A stretch of 64,000 bases of DNA from Buxus sempervirens (taxonomy: Eukaryota > Streptophyta > Magnoliopsida > Buxales > Buxaceae): positions 47,697,220 through 47,761,219 of the forward strand of contig OX387186.1 in assembly GCA_947561395.2 (NCBI GenBank), written 5' to 3'. The notes beneath the pieces were generated by a model. It was given only the letters and a program-made list of their open reading frames with translations. It was not told the origin of the DNA and made no database searches. Both the position numbers and the translations under genes were made by a program. Position 1 is the stretch's first letter, and every line of letters starts with the position of its first letter. Positions 1 through 11,415 of this stretch are shown one piece after another.

Positions 1-132
1 ATTGGTTTTACTGCTATAAGATTATATCTGGTTCAGATTTATATATGGTTTGTTTATTGCTTTGTATGTTGCTAAAATACAAACCATATATGATTTATAT
101 ATAAATCATATATCATATATATGATTTATATG

Positions 133-175
<43 letters not shown>

Positions 176-780
176 ATATTATATCATATAATATATGATA
201 TATATATATATATATAACCATATAAACCATATATATGATTTGTATATTGCTTTGTTTAAGATTTATATATGATTTATATAAACCATATATGATTTGCTTA
301 AGATTTATATATGGTTTGTTTATGATTTGTATATTGCTTTGTTTATGGTTTGTTTAAGATTTATATATGGTTTGCTTAAGTTTTGTATATGATTTATACA
401 AACCATATATGATTTATTGCTTTGTATATTGCTAAAATACAAACCATATATATGATTTATATATGGTTTGTTTAAGATTTATATATGGTTTGTTTACTGT
501 TGTAAGATTATATATATAAACCATATATATGATTTATATATGGTTTGTTTATGAGTTCTAAATTTAAGATTGCACTTCTAAAATGGTTTTTAGTGGTGCA
601 GATTTATATATGGTTTGTATATTGCTTTGTTTATGGTTTGTTTATGAGTACAATGTTTCACTTTCCACAGTAAGCAAACTTATGGTTTGTTTATGATTTA
701 TATATTGTTTGTTTATGGTTTGTTTATGATTTATATATGGTTTGTTTATGAGTTCTAAATTTATTGCTTTGCATAAATGA
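1..780. repeat. AT-rich minisatellite-like array
   Basis: The stretch is built from imperfect repeats of a roughly 20-25 base unit resembling atatatggtttgtttatgat. At least ten recognisable copies of the ggtttgttta core are interleaved with (AT)n runs, the longest near 130-215. The core also occurs inverted (aaaccatatat), so the array can fold back on itself. No coding potential is visible. The left boundary lies outside the window. It could be a satellite, an AT-rich intergenic minisatellite, or the interior of a MITE cluster. Confidence 0.7.
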
Positions 781-1174
781 CTGAATTTCAATTTAAAATG
801 ACTGAATTTCGTAGCTATCCTTATATTCTCTTGATCTTCTTTGCAATGCTATTCAAAGGGAGTCGGGATTAGTGCTATAGCCCTTTAAATTTATGAAAAC
901 TTATTTAATGACCCTTTATAAGATAAAGGATAGATAATAAATGTGGACTTTAAAGAAAGTTTTGGAATAGTAAGCTCATCATTATTTCTACTCCAATTTC
1001 CACCAGCTAAAAAAAACGAGTTATAAACCATCACAAATCATTTTAAAAATAACCAAACCCCAAACCATCATACAAAAAACATGATTCCCATTGAAATCAT
1101 CTAATAACTTTGATAAAATAGATCATACTTCCATCTTCAAACATGCATGGCGTTGAATCAAGTATTCTCAAAAG

Positions 1175-4100
1175 TTTTTTTTTATTGGTAAATAAGATAT
1201 ATTATTTATGCAGATAAAAAGGAGCATGATTCATAGGTACACAAACAGTGTACCTATGATACATATTGGAATCAAACATACAAATCAGGAGGGCAGTTTT
1301 AATATTCAAATACACCCTCTCCCAGACCCATTGTCCCCCTCCATTAATGACACAAAATACTTCCACTTCTGCTACTGGACTTCCCTCCCTAATTTGGGAA
1401 CAAGTGACAAAGGATCAAGTCTTGAATCTGCACATCTTTCATCATACCATGAGCTACCAACCAATTGTGCATGAGTGCCAAAACTTTTCTTTCTAGATTT
1501 GGTAGACCCCACTCTAGACTTCTAAAAATTCTATTGTTCCTTTCTCCCCAGATTACCCAAGAGATGGAGGCAGGAGCAATATTCCACAGCAAGTTTTTCC
1601 GAGAGGTCCCTTTCTTTACACTCCAAGCCTGTAACACCTTATCAAAACTCTTTTCCTGAACCCACATTATTCCAAACCTTCAAATAATTCTGTTCCATAA
1701 GTTTTTAGCTTCATTGCAATGGATCAACAGATGTTCCACTCTTTCTTCACTCTCCTTGCACATTAAACATCTATTAGGCATCTGCCAACCTCTATTCTTT
1801 AGGTGATTAACAATTAGGATCTTTTCTAACCTTGCTGCCCATGTAAAGAAAGCTACCTTACTTGGTATATATTTTGCCCATATCAGCTTATGTTCTTGAA
1901 TCTTCGACCCTATGGAGTTCAAGCGTGTAAAGGCCTCCTTATTGAAAATAGGCCTGATTTGCCTCTTGTCCACAATCTACCGTCCTCCACCTGATCCAGC
2001 TGAAAGTTATACACCTCTTGTAGCAACTCTTCAAACATTACCACCTCCCAATCTTGCAGATCTCTTCTAAACATAATGTTCCACACCCTTTCAGCAGGTG
2101 TTATCTCCATAGATTCGCTCACTGAAGCTTATTTGTTTCTACAAATGGTATATAAGTCATTGTACTTGTCTTTCAAAGGCCCATTACGACACCAATTATC
2201 CTCCCAAAACCGGATCTTCCTACCATCACCCACAATAAATCTGCAATCCTTCCCTACAGTGGTGAGTACCTTTGCAATTGGTTTCCATAAACTCACCCCG
2301 AATGAGGCTTTTGATTGGCATGGAAACCAACCACCAAACGATGAACCGTACTTTTGATGAATGACCTTTCTCCATAGGCTATCAATCTCGTTTCCATACC
2401 TCCAAATCCACTTTTGGAACAAAGCTTTATTAAAGACATTTAGAGGTCGTAGCCCAAGCCTTCCTTCCTCCTTCAATTTACACACTAATTTCCAACATAC
2501 TAAGTGGTATTTATCTATCCCCCCAACCCCTCCCACAGGAATTTCCTTTGGATTTGCTCCAACTTCCCAACTATAGACATGGGCATCTTTAGCACTGTCA
2601 TATAGAAAGTAGGCAGACTTGCCAACACACTTGACACTAAAGTCAATTTACTTCCTTTAGACAAAATACAACTCTTCCAAGAAGCTAATCTTTTTTCCAT
2701 TCTTTCAATTAGGGGGCTCCAAACTGAAGTATTATTGTACCTTGATCCTCAAGGAATCCTTAGATAGGTCATTGGCAGCTTGTTCACCCTACAACCTAGA
2801 GCCTGGCTTAGGTCCTCTAAGCTTTCCACTTTGCCAATTCCAAACATTTCGCTCTTGGCTAAGTTCACTTTAAATCCTGAACACGCTTGGAAGCAAAAGA
2901 GAACTCCTTTAAGCCATGAAATGGACTGATGAGTAGGTTCACAAAAGGTGAGAATGTCGTCTACAAAAGTAAGTGATTTATGATTATATCTCCTCCAAAA
3001 TGTACTCCTTGCATTGATCCAATATCTAAAACTCGAGCCATCATTTTGCTGAATGCCTCCATCACTAGTGTGAACAAAAGTGGCGAGAGTGGGTCCCCTT
3101 GTCTAAGGCCTTTCTGAGTATTGAAGAAACCAGCTGATGAACCATTAGTCAACAAAGAGATACGAGCTGACGATATGCAGAAGCGAATCCACCTCCTCCA
3201 CTTTTCTCCAAACCCCATTCTCCTCATGATATATAACAGAAAATCCCAATTCACACTATCATATGCCTTTTGGATGTCTAATTTGCACATTATCTTCTAT
3301 TTTCTCTTCTTAAGACATGTATGTATGTATTCACTTGCTATAAGGATCTCATCTTGCAACTGCCTACTACCTACAAATGCTCCTTGGGTTTGAGAAATCA
3401 ATGGACTCAACACCATCCTCATTCTATTAGCAAGCAATTTTGCTATGATCTTATACACACTTCCTACAAGACTTATAGGTCTTAGCTGTTCCAACTTATA
3501 TGCTCCATCTTTCTTAGGGATCAACACCACAAAAGTTGTATTCATGCTTCTTTTGAAACTCCCTGATTTATGGAACTCCTCTACTGTACGTAGCCATCAA
3601 ATCCTCTTTAACTATTCTCCAACAAGCTTTAAAGAATGCTAAAGTGAATCCGTCCGGCCCCGGTGCTTTGTCACCGTTAAGTGGATCAATGACACCCTTT
3701 ACCTCCTCCTCTAGGAAATGCCTTTCTATACTGTCACTATCTTCATGAGATATCTTCTTGAAATCTAGACCATCCACTTTGGGTCTAAAGTGATTTCCTT
3801 CCTTAAAATGCATACAGTAGGAATTTGAGATCTTCCTCTTTATGACCTCCTCATCTTCATAAATTATCCTGTCTATCTCTAATTTGTTAAGATGATTATT
3901 CCGCCACCTCGCATTTGCAAGTTTGTGAAAAAAATTTGTGTTCTTATCACCCGCTTTCAGCCAAAGTGCCCCTACTTTTTGTCTCCAACTAACTTCCTGC
4001 AAGTAGGCCCACCTTCTAAATTCCGTTTTCAATCTCTCCCTGAGCAGCCATTCCGCAGTACTTATCTGGTCCTTATTTGATTTTTTTTATCAATCTCTTT

Positions 4101-5945
4101 TTATTTGGGCCAATGTATTTAACACATGTTGATCCACCTTACCAAATTCCTTGTAGTTCCACTTCTTAAGAATTAGTTTCAGCATCCTCATTTTTTGACT
4201 TAAAATATAGCTCGGAATCCCTTTAATCTTCAGTTCCCCCCACCACTTCTCCACTTTGCTAACAAACTCCGGGATCTCCAGCCACATGTTTTCGAAACAA
4301 AAGGGAGTGGCCTTTTTTATGAGGTTCTCACTCCTCAACAGCAGCGGGTTATGATCAGAAACAACTCTTGGCATAGCTTCACTAACCATTTTTGGAAACT
4401 TTGATTCCCAACCCAATGAAACAAGAAATTTGTCAATATTTGAAGAAGAGTGCTTATTAGACCAGGTGTATCTTGATCATGTTGTTGGAATATCTAACAG
4501 CGCTAGTCTATTAATAAAATTTGAAAATTTCTGCATTGCTCTTGCCTAGTGTTTACACCCTTTCCTCTCCGAAGGGTATCTGATGACATTGAAGTCTCCC
4601 CCCAAACACCACGAGAATAGAGCATTTTTCCTCACCTCCTCCAGCTCTTCCCACATCCTACTCTGCAATAATTCCTCATTTGGACCATAAACACCACTCA
4701 TAAGGATAGATTCCGAAGAATTGATATCATGTAGTTGGGCAGATGCAGAGAATTCCTTTATCCAAGATTGTTGCAGCTAAAAAAGGGCACTCTTCTAGGC
4801 CAGAATGATTCTACCAGCACTTCATATTGATGGCAAGAATATCCATTGCACCCTTTTACAATCCCATATCTCCCCTATGATCTTGCTATCTACTACTTCC
4901 AATTTTGATTCCTGAATGATCAAAATGTCCGGTTTCCAAACTCTTAGCAGTGATTTAACAGAATACCTCTTTTCCCTTGCATTCAACCATCTAGTGTTCT
5001 AACTTATTACTTTAATCTTCATAAGGCACCTCTGATCCCCGAATTACACCCTTTCGGTGTCTCTTCTTTCCTCCTGCAGAGCTCGGTGTATCATTTATTG
5101 ACCATGATAACTTCTGAAGCTCTCTTGTGACCTTCTTGTTAGCTTCCCTCTCTTTCTCGTGCTGAGCCTCTATGGCTGGGAATAGTGCCATTGCTTCCAT
5201 CTCAAATCCTTCAAGGGAACTCCCAACACTTGGCTCATCATCATTATCTTGTTGAGGATCCCTTCAGATGGCTCCTCCCACAGATTTTGCTCTCGGGCTA
5301 ACTTCAAAGAATCTGAACCAGGTAGCTTCATGGAAATGGGGGTGACTAGCTCGCCTGAGTTTGCTTCAAACCTCTCCACAACCAGCCACTGGTTCTCCCG
5401 AACATGACATAACTTTGACTCCGATTTATCGTCGTCATTCAACTTAGAAGGTGAACACGAAACGACATCGCTACCCATCCACTTCCCTGGGTCTACCTTC
5501 TCACCATAACTAGGAACCTCTCCTTCTGGTTGAGACGACTTTAGAATCTCTTCCACTAGAGACTAATGTAGCACTTCACCTTGGGAAGACATATGAATGC
5601 CAACCTGCACCTCATTACAGTCATATTGTTCCACTTGCCCCTCCGCCGAACACGGAGACTGAATCTCCTCAGGTAGTGGAGCCTCCGCCACTCTCTCATC
5701 CCCTTCTGCAAAACTCGACGAAATAGCTGGTAGATTTCTCTGTTTTGCAACAACCTACACGGCGCTCGGCGAAGGGATTCTGACCCTCGCCGGAGCATCT
5801 CCATCCTCCACCGTATCTCCATAAGAGATGGTGTCTAAGATGGGGGACGCGCTTTGTGCTGAGGGTTGAAGAGGCAAACAGACTCCTCGTCCTTCTCCCT
5901 GTTCGATTGGGTCTTGGTGAACATATGGATGCCAACCTACACCTG
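1175..5945 (-). mobile_element. L1-type LINE (non-LTR retrotransposon), TSD-flanked, decayed
   Basis: Minus-strand L1-like element. From its 5' end (right) it holds an ORF1 C-terminal part (5012-5700), an endonuclease region with no long open frame (about 4090-5010), pre-RT and RT segments (2961-4032, with [21 protein letters not shown], then AYDSVNWDF and [13 protein letters not shown]), and a C-terminal zf-RVT region (1389-1973, WAKYIPSKVAFFTWAARLEK and CLMCKESEERVEHLLIHC). ORF1 ends in TAA just inside the ORF2 start at 5018-5020 (MKIKVIS), so the two frames overlap. ORF2 is broken into several frames. The 3' tail is the T-run at 1175-1183. An 18-base direct repeat, atcaagtattctcaaaag, lies immediately outside both ends (1157-1174 and 5946-5963), fixing the boundaries as a target-primed insertion. 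ORF1 looks 5'-truncated compared with the copy at 37-45 kb. Confidence 0.93.
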
Positions 5946-5965
5946 ATCAAGTATTCTCAAAAGTT

Positions 5966-6673
5966 CAATTTAAAACACTAGAAATTCCCTCAATGTAACA
6001 TTCGAAATTCCAATCAACTTTCCAAGGAACCTTAAACATGATTTAACATGCCAATTTAACAATATTCATGAGAGAAATTACATATAACATGTTCAAATCA
6101 TGTAAAACAATAGACCAACTCTTTTAAAAACCATATATTCCCCACAAAAACATTCAAACCAATCTGATCAAACCTCAACAGTCATAGTTTAACGTATAAA
6201 CTCGAAACCATGCAAATTTATGATTTTCCAAGGGTTACTACTTACATTCTATTGCAAATATTACCAAGCAATCTCTTCTTCTTTGATTGATTCCAGCAAG
6301 GCCTCCACAAAGATGATGACAAGAAGAAATCTAAGACACCCTTGAACGTCCCCCATTTTCTTTCTGTTCCTCTTTTTCTTTTTCCCTTACTACGAGTTAT
6401 CAAATCTCCTCAAAACTAGGTCTCTCCAGGAGGGTCCTAAGAAGGCATGCTACTATTGACAAACGTTGGTCATGTCCGGGTTGACAGGTATTGGCTTGTG
6501 ATCGCAGGTACGGGAGGGGGGGGGGGGGAGGATTGTTGGGGGTATAAGGCCAAAGTCCAACATCTTGTTAATGGTACAAGGAAATAAAGTTGAGCTATAA
6601 CCAATAACTTAAGTTATTAGTGTAGTGTTAGGTGCTTGATCCTACAAAGGATTATTGGGTATTATCTTACCAA
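5966..6673. other. intergenic, no gene seen
   Basis: No coding pattern is recognisable. A poly-G run lies near 6512-6526. The stretch 6530-6660 (starting ttgttgggggtataaggcc) resembles the kind of sequence seen in retrotransposon LTRs, but I find no paired end or target duplication. Confidence 0.4.
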
Positions 6674-6763
6674 TCATATATATATATATATTAAAGGAAA
6701 CAGCATCGGGCTGATGTGTCTGCCTCGGGCAGGCTTGGGCGTCCGAACCTGTAAAAACTCTTT

Positions 6764-6933
6764 TAAAACTCAAAATTTTTTTAATTATAAACTGGACGTT
6801 TGTGTATGACAGGTCTGCACATCGATCAACCCGTCCCGAAAATCAAAGACAAAACTCAAATTTTTTTAATTATAAACTAACGTTTGCGTATGACAGGTCT
6901 GCACATCGATCAGTCCCTTCCCGAAAATCAAAG
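6764..6933. repeat. tandem duplication, unit about 85 bp
   Basis: Two adjacent, slightly diverged copies of a unit running from aaaactcaaa through tgacaggtctgcacatcgatca to aatcaaagac (about 6764-6849 and 6850-6933). It lies in the 5' part of the Helitron-like element, just before the captured nuclease fragment. Confidence 0.8.
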
Positions 6934-6989
6934 ACGAATATATCGATCGAGATTCTTGCGTCTTCCAGGCCTTCTCGAAGAATGCTAAT

Positions 6990-7213
6990 TGTTGGATCTC
7001 CATCGCTGCTTATTTTCTCTCCATCCCTCCACCACGATCCTCTTCTTCAAGCTATCATCAACCCTCAATGGTTGACTCATCTCCACGCAGATCACAAAGG
7101 CAAAGGGGCCTGTCTCCCGGCTCCTGGCATTCTCTTTCTTTGGTCTCTCCTTCTACTGATTTTGAAACTGTCTTTGAAGTCATGGCCATTGACGCTCACC
7201 ATTGCCCCGGTAT
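6990..7213 (+). pseudogene. captured fragment of an Apollo/SNM1-type DNA-repair nuclease
   Basis: Frame pieces read WLTHLHADH, the metallo-beta-lactamase HxHxDH motif. In the next frame come GSWHSLSLVSPS and VMAIDAHHCPG, ending at a GT splice donor (ccccg|gtatgt, 7209-7214). This order and wording match the MBL/beta-CASP core of plant 5' exonuclease Apollo-like proteins (Arabidopsis At1g27410 class). The segment between the two motifs is shortened and the frame shifts, so it cannot encode the enzyme. It is one exon-sized fragment, far short of a whole gene. The family assignment rests on motif recall, not on a search. Confidence 0.75.
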
Positions 7214-7349
7214 GTCGCATTAACCTCTGCAACATTTGTTCCTTTGATATAGTAGCTTTTTGTTATTAAGTTACTCTATTTTGGTTCTAGAAATATCGGT
7301 CACTTTACATTCTTTTCCTTTTTGTTGATTCGCGATGTTCAAACTAAAA

Positions 7350-7620
7350 CGGGACCAGGTCGCCGGAGGCTGTGATGGTTCCACGGAGGGGTAGTAATGG
7401 CGTTAGTTGGGCGTTGATGAGGTCTTTAATGGTGTTGAGAATATCCCATCTGATGTTGTAGTAGCCTTGAAGAAGGGTGTTGATTCAATCCAGAGTTGAT
7501 GCCCGTATGACTTTGGAGGGGAGTTCGTTTCCTTCTCCTCGTGATTACGACGGCTTTCAACAAGCGGATTAGCTCTCTCTGGAGGTTGACGCGTTGGGTG
7601 GTGCGGCGGTGAGAGGTGGC
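7350..7620 (-). pseudogene. captured fragment of phenylalanine ammonia-lyase (PAL)
   Basis: Read on the minus strand, the pieces follow PAL order: [33 protein letters not shown], then [16 protein letters not shown]. The last contains the Ala-Ser-Gly triad from which the MIO cofactor forms in PAL. The pieces sit in more than one frame with internal stops, and only about 90 of roughly 700 residues are covered, so this is a dead fragment. Its orientation is opposite to the nuclease and phosducin-like pieces on either side, which supports independent capture events. Confidence 0.8.
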
Positions 7621-7707
7621 GCCGGCAAGGGCAAGTTCTTCTTTGATGGCTTCTGTCTCTCCTAGGTTGAAGCATTGTGCTTCCTCTTCTTCATTGGATC
7701 GATGAGA

Positions 7708-8035
7708 AAACTGAAGAAGAGCTGGAAGATCTATAAGATGATCCCAATCTTGATGATGATCTATTCCTTGAAGAATTCAGGTACTAATTCGTACATGCAA
7801 TCTTTACATTCCTGAAGAACACGAAAATTAGGGTTTTGTTTGGATTTCGGAAAATTTTAGTTACTTTCCCCTTTATTGCGTGCATTATAGGAAAAATAAG
7901 CTGCCGGAGATGAGGGACAGCAGCTAAAATTTCAAGGTTTGGATCAGGGATTCCAACATCGGGTTTAGATTTCGTGCGAGAGGTTTCTCAGGCTCCTCCA
8001 AATGTTTGGGTTGTTGTCATTCTCTACAAGGAAGG
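7708..8035 (+). pseudogene. captured two-exon fragment of a phosducin-like 3 / VIAF-type gene
   Basis: Exon A (7708-7780) reads EELEDL-stop-DDPNLDDDLFLEEF. A GT-AG intron follows (7781-7890). Exon B (7891-8035) reads RKNKLPEMRD, then in the +1 frame SRFGSGIPTSGLDF and FVREVSQAPPNVWVVVILYK, and ends at a GT donor. This matches the thioredoxin-fold phosducin-like protein 3 family, a cytosolic chaperonin co-factor. The retained intron shows the copy came from genomic DNA, not from mRNA. It is non-functional: a stop, a frame change, and the remaining exons missing. Confidence 0.8.
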
Positions 8036-9491
8036 GTAATGTATTAATGATTTGAACTCACTTTCTGTTCAAGCATTATGATTGGTGTTCGTGTGAAGGT
8101 TTATATCTATATATGCTGAAATATTTTCGTAATTGGATTGTACTCTTTAAGGATACATATATAACAGATGCGTTTGTAGTAGGTATTAAACATTCACATG
8201 ATTTTTGATCAATCATTCAATCTTAGCAGAATGGACATCTCAGTTTGGATTCCAGTAACCCATCTTGATTTCTCATCCTATTTAATGTTTTCATCTTCTT
8301 ATGTATATATTTTCAATGGTGTTCTTTGTGGTTGTAGGTGGTACAGATTTTGAGGGTGAGGACGAACCAGTAGAGATAAAAGCAAAACCTTCTGTACCTT
8401 GAAGACCTTGGGTGATACCAAGGTGGTACAATTATTGCTTAAATATCGCAAACAAAAGAATAATTTATACAATTATTGCTTTATGGGCATTAGTAAATAT
8501 TGAATCATTTTTGTTCATTGTGAATGTTTTCCTTTTTTGGATAAAATAATAAATGAATATATAGATTTATACTTTATATAGAAATGTAATCCTTAATATC
8601 TTAATGAATGATTTGTCTACTACCCTTTTTTGCCAGGTCCATTTATCTTATGAAACAGGGTCGAATTCGTCCAACCTAGACACATACTACACCTGTCACC
8701 TGTATATGTGTCCATGGAAGATAGTATATGGTAATTGCGACTATTTGCACTCCTACAAATCTCACCATTCCACAAATTTTCTTGAGTTAAAGACTTTTTC
8801 ATATTGAGGGGTTAGCAAGTCTACCGAGTTACATATGTTGCAAAATTTTGGACCTTAATCAAATAAGAAAGTTGGTATCATTAGTTATGGTCCACTAAGT
8901 ATGAATATGATCTACGTTTCCCTTTTTATATGCCTATGTAGGTGTGGATAAGAGTTCCTTCTTTTGTGTTTTTAAAATGGATGCTTCATCTACATTTGAT
9001 CATCATATGAATAGATACTCTATTTTGAACCAACAAACACCAAATGATTTCAAAATAAAAAGAACATTGTTGGAGTTAAGTTTCGTATATGATACAAAAT
9101 TATTATTATTTTTCATTAGCTTTTTAATATGCCACATTAAATAGTTTTTAATCGTTATTTAAACTTTCGTAATGGTTCGCATTCAATCCTAGCCACAACA
9201 TTTTTTTAGATGCCAACACACAACCACTGTTATCTGACTTTTATGTTGGGTGAGAAGATGAAATTTTGAGCCTAAATCCACTTCTAAATCTCAAGTCTTG
9301 GTACAACAGCTCGGGGATTGGCGAATCATAATGGATACCATTCTCAATTAAGCCACAGGATACTTTGTTTCTTTAAACTAAAATAAATTTAAAAAAATAC
9401 AGACAATTTCATCTGCAAAGATAAAACATATTTTAATTATTATAATTATTAAACCTATTTACCCGTGCGAAGCACGGGTCACACAGCTAGT

Positions 9492-9780
9492 ATATATATA
9501 TAGTAAAGCATAGTATAGAAACACCACCTTCTCTCTCCTCCACGTGGACATCCCCTTCTTTCTCCAATGGCCCATTTGGACCCCATTGAAACCCCATACT
9601 CTCTCTCTTCCACGTGTACATATTCTCTCTTCTCTCATAGCTCTTTTGGGTCCAACACAAACAAGATAAATTTTATTTAAAAAATACCATATTTTCTGTA
9701 TTTCACATGTACATGTTTTCTCTTCTCTCATAGCTCTTTTGGGTCCCACACAAACAAGATAAATTTTATTTAACAAATCT
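9492..9780. repeat. diverged direct repeats next to the Helitron-like end
   Basis: Three imperfect copies of a unit containing ctctcttccacgtgtacat, ttctctcatagctcttttgggtcc and acacaaacaagataaatttta. The last two copies (about 9602-9690 and 9705-9778) are near identical. No open frame of note. These may belong to the second Helitron-like unit ending at 11098. Confidence 0.65.
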
Positions 9781-11049
9781 TATTAAAAAAAAAAATAGAA
9801 GGGATGTGGACATATTCTATTTCACGCATAATTGTTTTATTAAAAACAAGATAAATTTTATATATCAACATAAACTTCACATATTCTATTTCACGTGTAT
9901 ATATCCTTTTTCTCATAGCTTTTGTGACTTCCTAACTTTATTAAAATTATAAGATTAATCCTTATCTTTTCAAAGTCCTCGAAACCCATAATTTTCTATC
10001 GAAAGATATACGTTTACATCCCCTTTAGCATTGTGACTTCCCAGCATTGTGACTTCCTAGAGAATCGGGTAATACAAGGCGGCCTATTCACAACCCATAA
10101 CAAAAAACTCCATCCAACTCCAGATGAGATTTGCCTTGAGATCATTAATAGAAAAAGGTCTTAGTTCAGTTAAACTTGATGTCAATTGCTTCTATTTGTA
10201 GCTAGAATCAATCAGGTGATGGGTCCTTGAAGGCTCTAAAGTTCCATGGGACACTGTAAATATATATCTCCCCTGGAAGAGTTATCCTCATGCTTTTTCA
10301 TTAAAGCCTCCAAAACCATATCAAGATTCCTGTACCTTAGTCATAAATCCTTGCCATATCAACATGGATGTAAGATCTATGTGGATATATATATATTTTT
10401 TAAGAAATTATTTTAACAATAGTTAATTTTTAGATATATCTTAATTTAAATATTTATTTTACTACTATTTAAAAATAGTAATGAGACATATTATTTAAAA
10501 TGGCCCTTTTGGGTGCCACTTTATATTATTTTTACGAGCAATATTTATTTTACTAATATAATTAAATTTAACTAGTTAAACAATTATTATTTATTTAAAT
10601 AATTTAACGGTGTTATCCCGATTTTTCCATAATAGTAATCCTTTAATTATATAATAATTATTTATTTATTAAATAACAGTTAAGTAATAACTAGTAATTA
10701 ACCCTAACCTGTCCTTGCTACCAAACTTATAGGAGCGAGTTAGGGTTTTGGTTTGCATCCTTAAAACTAGGTAATGAAAGCTTATCCACATAACGAGAAC
10801 AATTACGTCATTAACGCACAATGGATGAAAATTGTATAATTTTCACTAAAAAAAAGGATTTTACTGGCAGCAAAAAACGGCCAGCAAAATATTGAATCCT
10901 GCTGATAAAAGATTTAATGACATAAGGAATTGTTGTCATTAAAATCTTGGACTATAAATAAATTATTGGCGTGCTTACACACGTAACAAAAACTTCCAAC
11001 TATTATATTTACTCCATGTAGCAGTTTTTTTAAATTATTTAAAAAGAAC
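9781..11049. other. AT-rich intergenic stretch, no identified gene
   Basis: Mostly AT-rich. A short stretch at about 10090-10370 has more even composition and a coding-like open segment (VPWDTVNIYLPWKSYPH on the plus strand) that I cannot assign; it may be another captured exon. A further coding-like segment at 11120-11230 (VPYVEPDTGGPLLYDDLNKW) is also unassigned. Confidence 0.35.
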
Positions 11050-11098
11050 GAATTTAAATATATATGTTCCTGTGCTTAGCACAGGTAAAACAACTAGC
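11050..11098 (+). mobile_element. second Helitron-like 3' terminus
   Basis: Hairpin cctgtgc-tta-gcacagg at 11069-11085, followed by ACTAGC at 11093-11098. The layout matches the terminus at 9461-9491, with CTAGC in place of CTAGT. The 5' end of this unit was not found; it may begin just after 9491, which would make two units lie head to tail. Confidence 0.45.
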
Positions 11099-11415
11099 AA
11101 ATATTATATTTACAAGGCTTGGTTTCTATCCATGATTTTGTACCTTATGTAGAGCCTGATACTGGTGGGCCACTTTTGTATGATGATCTAAATAAATGGT
11201 ATGTTTTTCTAGAGGAAGAGAAGGGTTAGAATAGAGGCCAGGGCTTACTAGAAAATGATTTTTACCTTTAGCTTATTGCTTAATAACCCTTTTAAGTTTT
11301 TAATTGGTGGTTATTATTTTAGAATTATAAAAATGTTACTATGCTTTGTAATTGTTAGTTTTATTTGTTGCTATATTGTGTATAAGTTTAGACCTTTGGT
11401 ACTCTACATATATTG

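Larger units (their letters stand above)
6674..9491 (+). mobile_element. Helitron-like element carrying captured host gene fragments
   Basis: The right end has the Helitron 3' signature: a perfect hairpin, acccgtgc-gaa-gcacgggt, at 9461-9479, followed after a short spacer by CTAGT (CTRRT) at 9487-9491. The left end is tentative: a TC preceded by A at 6674. Between them lie fragments of three unrelated host genes in mixed orientation (Apollo-like +, PAL -, phosducin-like +), one with its intron retained, which is typical of DNA-level capture by Helitrons. No Rep/helicase frame is present, so it is non-autonomous. The base after CTAGT is A rather than the usual T, and the 5' end is not proven; a Pack-MULE is the main alternative. 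Confidence 0.55.

Noticed and set aside
1-780. CRISPR-like array of short repeats
   Set aside because: The genome is a plant's, and the units vary in length without regular spacers.
7403-7675. 90-residue minus-strand frame as a gene of its own
   Set aside because: It is an off-frame reading of the PAL fragment; the PAL motifs appear in the neighbouring frames.
6674-9491. Pack-MULE instead of Helitron
   Set aside because: There are no terminal inverted repeats or 9-bp duplication, while a hairpin plus CTAGT end is present; still possible, since the 5' end is unproven.
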